The position numbers were made by a program, and so were the translations under genes. A stretch of 64,000 bases of DNA, taken from Nymphaea colorata. Taxonomy: Eukaryota > Streptophyta > Magnoliopsida > Nymphaeales > Nymphaeaceae. The stretch spans positions 16,941,035 through 17,005,034 of the forward strand of contig NC_045149.1 in the NCBI RefSeq assembly GCF_008831285.2, written 5' to 3'. The notes under the pieces were generated by a model that saw only the letters and a program-made list of their open reading frames with translations, was not told the origin of the DNA and made no database searches. Each line of letters begins with the position of its first letter. Position 1 is the stretch's first letter. Shown here piece by piece: positions 61,859 to 64,000 of the stretch.

Positions 61859-62714
61859 AAGGAGCATAGTTTTTCTATTTCCCTGCTCTAGTTTATCCCT
61901 TCGGCAGCGATTTCTTCTTTCTGGTTTAAGGGCCTTCTTTTTATTCCTTTCCTGCTCCATTTTAACCCTGGTTTAGTAGCAATTGCTTCTTTCTGCAGTT
62001 CCCATTATGAAGCTGATCGGATGAGATCTTGGGATGTTGGTCTATTTTTGTGTTCTGTATTGTGGTGCCACAGTCAACATACAATATTATAAAATATGTT
62101 GTCCGTGTGCTTGAAGAAAGATTTATGAAAAGATATGCTCCATGAATTGGATGTTAGTAGTCATGTGGCTCTGGTTAAATCCGTGGATTTGATGTGGCAC
62201 AGTGTTACTGAATGTGGCAAGAAGCCAGACAAACTTTAGGGCTTATCAAACTAGGGATGTCCAGCCACAACTATGATGCAGGCTTAAGACCCTCAATTTA
62301 CTAGCTATTTTACATCGTTAAATGGTCTGATCTGAAGGCCCAATCATGGTGATTTGGAGTATAAATCCAAGTATATGAAGATCAGAAGACCTTAAGGTCT
62401 AATCTGATATGAGCTGCTCAGTTATAACAAAATGGACAACCGATTCCATTCGCCTTAAATACTTAATTTGTATTTAGTCGCTGTGCATAGTTATCTTGAT
62501 CAACCTTCAGCCAAGGTGTATCAGAAGAAATGGATTTCGATGCTTCCATCAATTTGCTAGAAGTTCCTGCTTCATGCAAAGACAATGGTTCTGTAGTAGG
62601 CGAATCGATGCCCTTGATGAAGGATGTGTGTAGCAAAACAAAAACATTGTCATCACAAAAAGACACAACAGAAATACATGACCAACTGAAGAAAAATTTT
62701 CACTACGGAAATAG
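61859..62714. other. Convergent 3' flanks of BAG and FMO genes
   Basis: Holds both 3' UTRs. TTTTTATTCC-type T-rich DNA follows the BAG stop. Neither polyadenylation site can be fixed. No other coding signal is seen. Confidence 0.6.
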
Positions 62715-63851
62715 TTACTCAATTGTGAGAAAGTGTTCCTGAGCTTGCAGAACCAAATCATGGTCATCCCATTCATCTCGATAATTTTCCGGCCTAGCAA
62801 TTCGATTCTTGTAAGTTGCAGCAAACATCTCCTTCCTCCATTCCTCCACCTTCATGCACCCGCATTGCATCGACAGCCAATCATCATACTCAGACTGTCA
62901 AAACGGTAAACAGTTTTACCCCTTTCAGAACAAAGTCCAAACCACGAAAATTGGGCTTCTCTGCGACATGATAATCATGAAGTAAAACTCCTATTCGGGG
63001 TGCTCAATCCTAACAATGAATCCCTCATATAAATCTGTGTACAGAAAGTATGGTCTGGACAAGCTTTATTGCTTCCATCTTGACAAAGGCAATCGCAGAC
63101 AGTCAATTTCTAGAGAAACTATCTAATCATGAGGGCGTTGGAAACACTGACGTGGAGATCAACACAACCTAAAGACATTCAAATTACAAGCCTGAACTTA
63201 CCTGGTAACTTGAAATGTTATGGGTGTAACGCTTAGGATATCCAGCTGCTTCAATCTGCAAGTAAAAGGCTTCTACATCTTCCAGCATCTCTCGTTCAGA
63301 TGGAAGCGAAATCCGCCCTGAGAGAACTCCTGCCACCCACTTGCTTTGCAGTTCGAACAATGGAAACGGATATACCTGTCATCACCAAACGAAAACTTTT
63401 ACAGTATGTGCCGCAAGAGAACGACTTCCAGTGTTACTGATTCATTAGAGAGAAACCTTCCAGGGAATCCCAATGAATGAAAGCGATGGAGCCAACGACG
63501 GCGGAAAAACGTGCTTATACAGCGGGCCAACACGGTTGTCGTCCACAGTTACTGCACCATTCGAGTCCAGAAAAGGAAAACGAAATTTGTACCTGTGACA
63601 AAGAGAGGCCACCATTAATGGAGACTAAAAATCTGCTTGAATGAACAGGAGCTGCATATTCATTGCAATGAATAAGCCATCAAAAGATACAGGGAGGTAA
63701 TCTCTGTCAATTGAGGCGAAAAATAGAAGACCCACACGATCACGCTGAAGACCAGACGCTTATACTACCCTGTGCAGTGTATAATGATATCAGCAATTAC
63801 TGAACTTCCATCACTGAATACCACGCCACCATCTTCATGGGTGCTCTTGAT
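62715..63851 (-). CDS. Flavin-containing monooxygenase (FMO GS-OX-like), C-terminal part
   Basis: Four last exons, high to low: 63769-63851, 63457-63592, 63202-63375, 62715-62894. They encode the C-terminal 190 residues; the FAD- and NADP-binding motifs lie in exons beyond the right edge. Supporting motifs are SSVIADIIIHCTGYKFRFPF, where CTGY is the conserved C-terminal FMO motif, then GPLYKHVFPPSLAPSLSFIG with IPWK, the PFPLFELQSKWVAGVLSG block, and a tail with YDDWLSMQCG and RIARPENYRDEWDD. Plant FMOs of this clade S-oxygenate sulfur compounds such as methylthioalkyl glucosinolates in Brassicales; outside that order the substrate is unknown. The frame is intact at all three visible junctions. 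The stretch 63852-64000 reads as intron. Confidence 0.92.
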
Positions 63852-64000
63852 CTGCATGGGTTCTCGCTGAGATTAGCTTTTTCTTATAAGTCACCAACAA
63901 ATGTTTTCTTGAATTATTTGTTTTCTTAAAGCATCTTGCTTGACATCATCTCTGAACAATTTTTAGCTAGAAGAATCTAAAGAAAATACACTGTTCATTT

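Noticed and set aside
1-64000. CRISPR arrays, operons, Shine-Dalgarno sites, phage or bacterial islands
   Set aside because: Nothing of the kind is seen; all recognisable genes are spliced or plant-specific nuclear genes.

Overview
This is a 64 kb piece of nuclear DNA from a flowering plant. Six protein-coding genes are recognisable and all are ordinary plant genes: a large intronless PPR protein, a vacuolar acid invertase, a trehalose-6-phosphate phosphatase (TPP), a GT47 exostosin-type glycosyltransferase, a PLATZ zinc-finger protein and a BAG-domain co-chaperone. A seventh gene, a flavin-containing monooxygenase, is cut by the right edge. A last exon at the left edge may belong to an eighth. 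Evidence for a plant: split genes with GT/AG introns, AT-rich intergenic DNA, (AT)n(GA)n microsatellites, LTR and MITE fragments, and plant-restricted families. Some exons are GC-rich (invertase exon 3, the GT47 gene), which would fit a non-grass monocot or an early-diverging angiosperm; the species cannot be named from this sequence.

Layout, left to right. 1-165: putative last exon of an unidentified + strand gene. 166-4735: intergenic. 4736-7774 (-): PPR gene, with a leader that probably contains introns up to about 9.9 kb. 9.96-15.2 kb: repeats and intergenic DNA. 15249-19543 (+): vacuolar invertase in 7 exons, including the 9-nt mini-exon typical of the family and one GC-AG intron. 19.5-24.2 kb: LTR fragment, SINE-like element and a long inverted repeat. 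24237-26922 (-): TPP in 11 coding exons, with a leader to about 29.1 kb that holds a perfect palindrome, and a G-box cluster upstream. 29.2-43.6 kb: gene-poor and repeat-rich. 43579-44877 (-): GT47 gene. 44.9-53.5 kb: intergenic, with SINE-like and MITE-like pieces. 53486-54950 (-): PLATZ gene in 5 exons. 55-60.3 kb: intergenic, partly GC-rich. 60347-61858 (+): BAG gene in 3 exons. 62715-63851 (-): last four exons of the FMO gene, continuing beyond the window.

The genes do not form an operon or an obvious metabolic cluster. Invertase and TPP both belong to sugar metabolism and signalling (sucrose cleavage; trehalose-6-phosphate removal), but nothing in the sequence shows joint control. From memory, several of these neighbours also lie close together in Arabidopsis, so the window may be an old conserved block. 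I found no convincing new biological system. The most unusual items are the palindrome-plus-duplication in the TPP leader, the inverted repeat beside the TPP 3' end, the duplicated 3' splice-site region and GC-AG intron of the invertase gene, and the G-box cluster upstream of TPP. Exon boundaries were read by eye from splice signals and reading frame.
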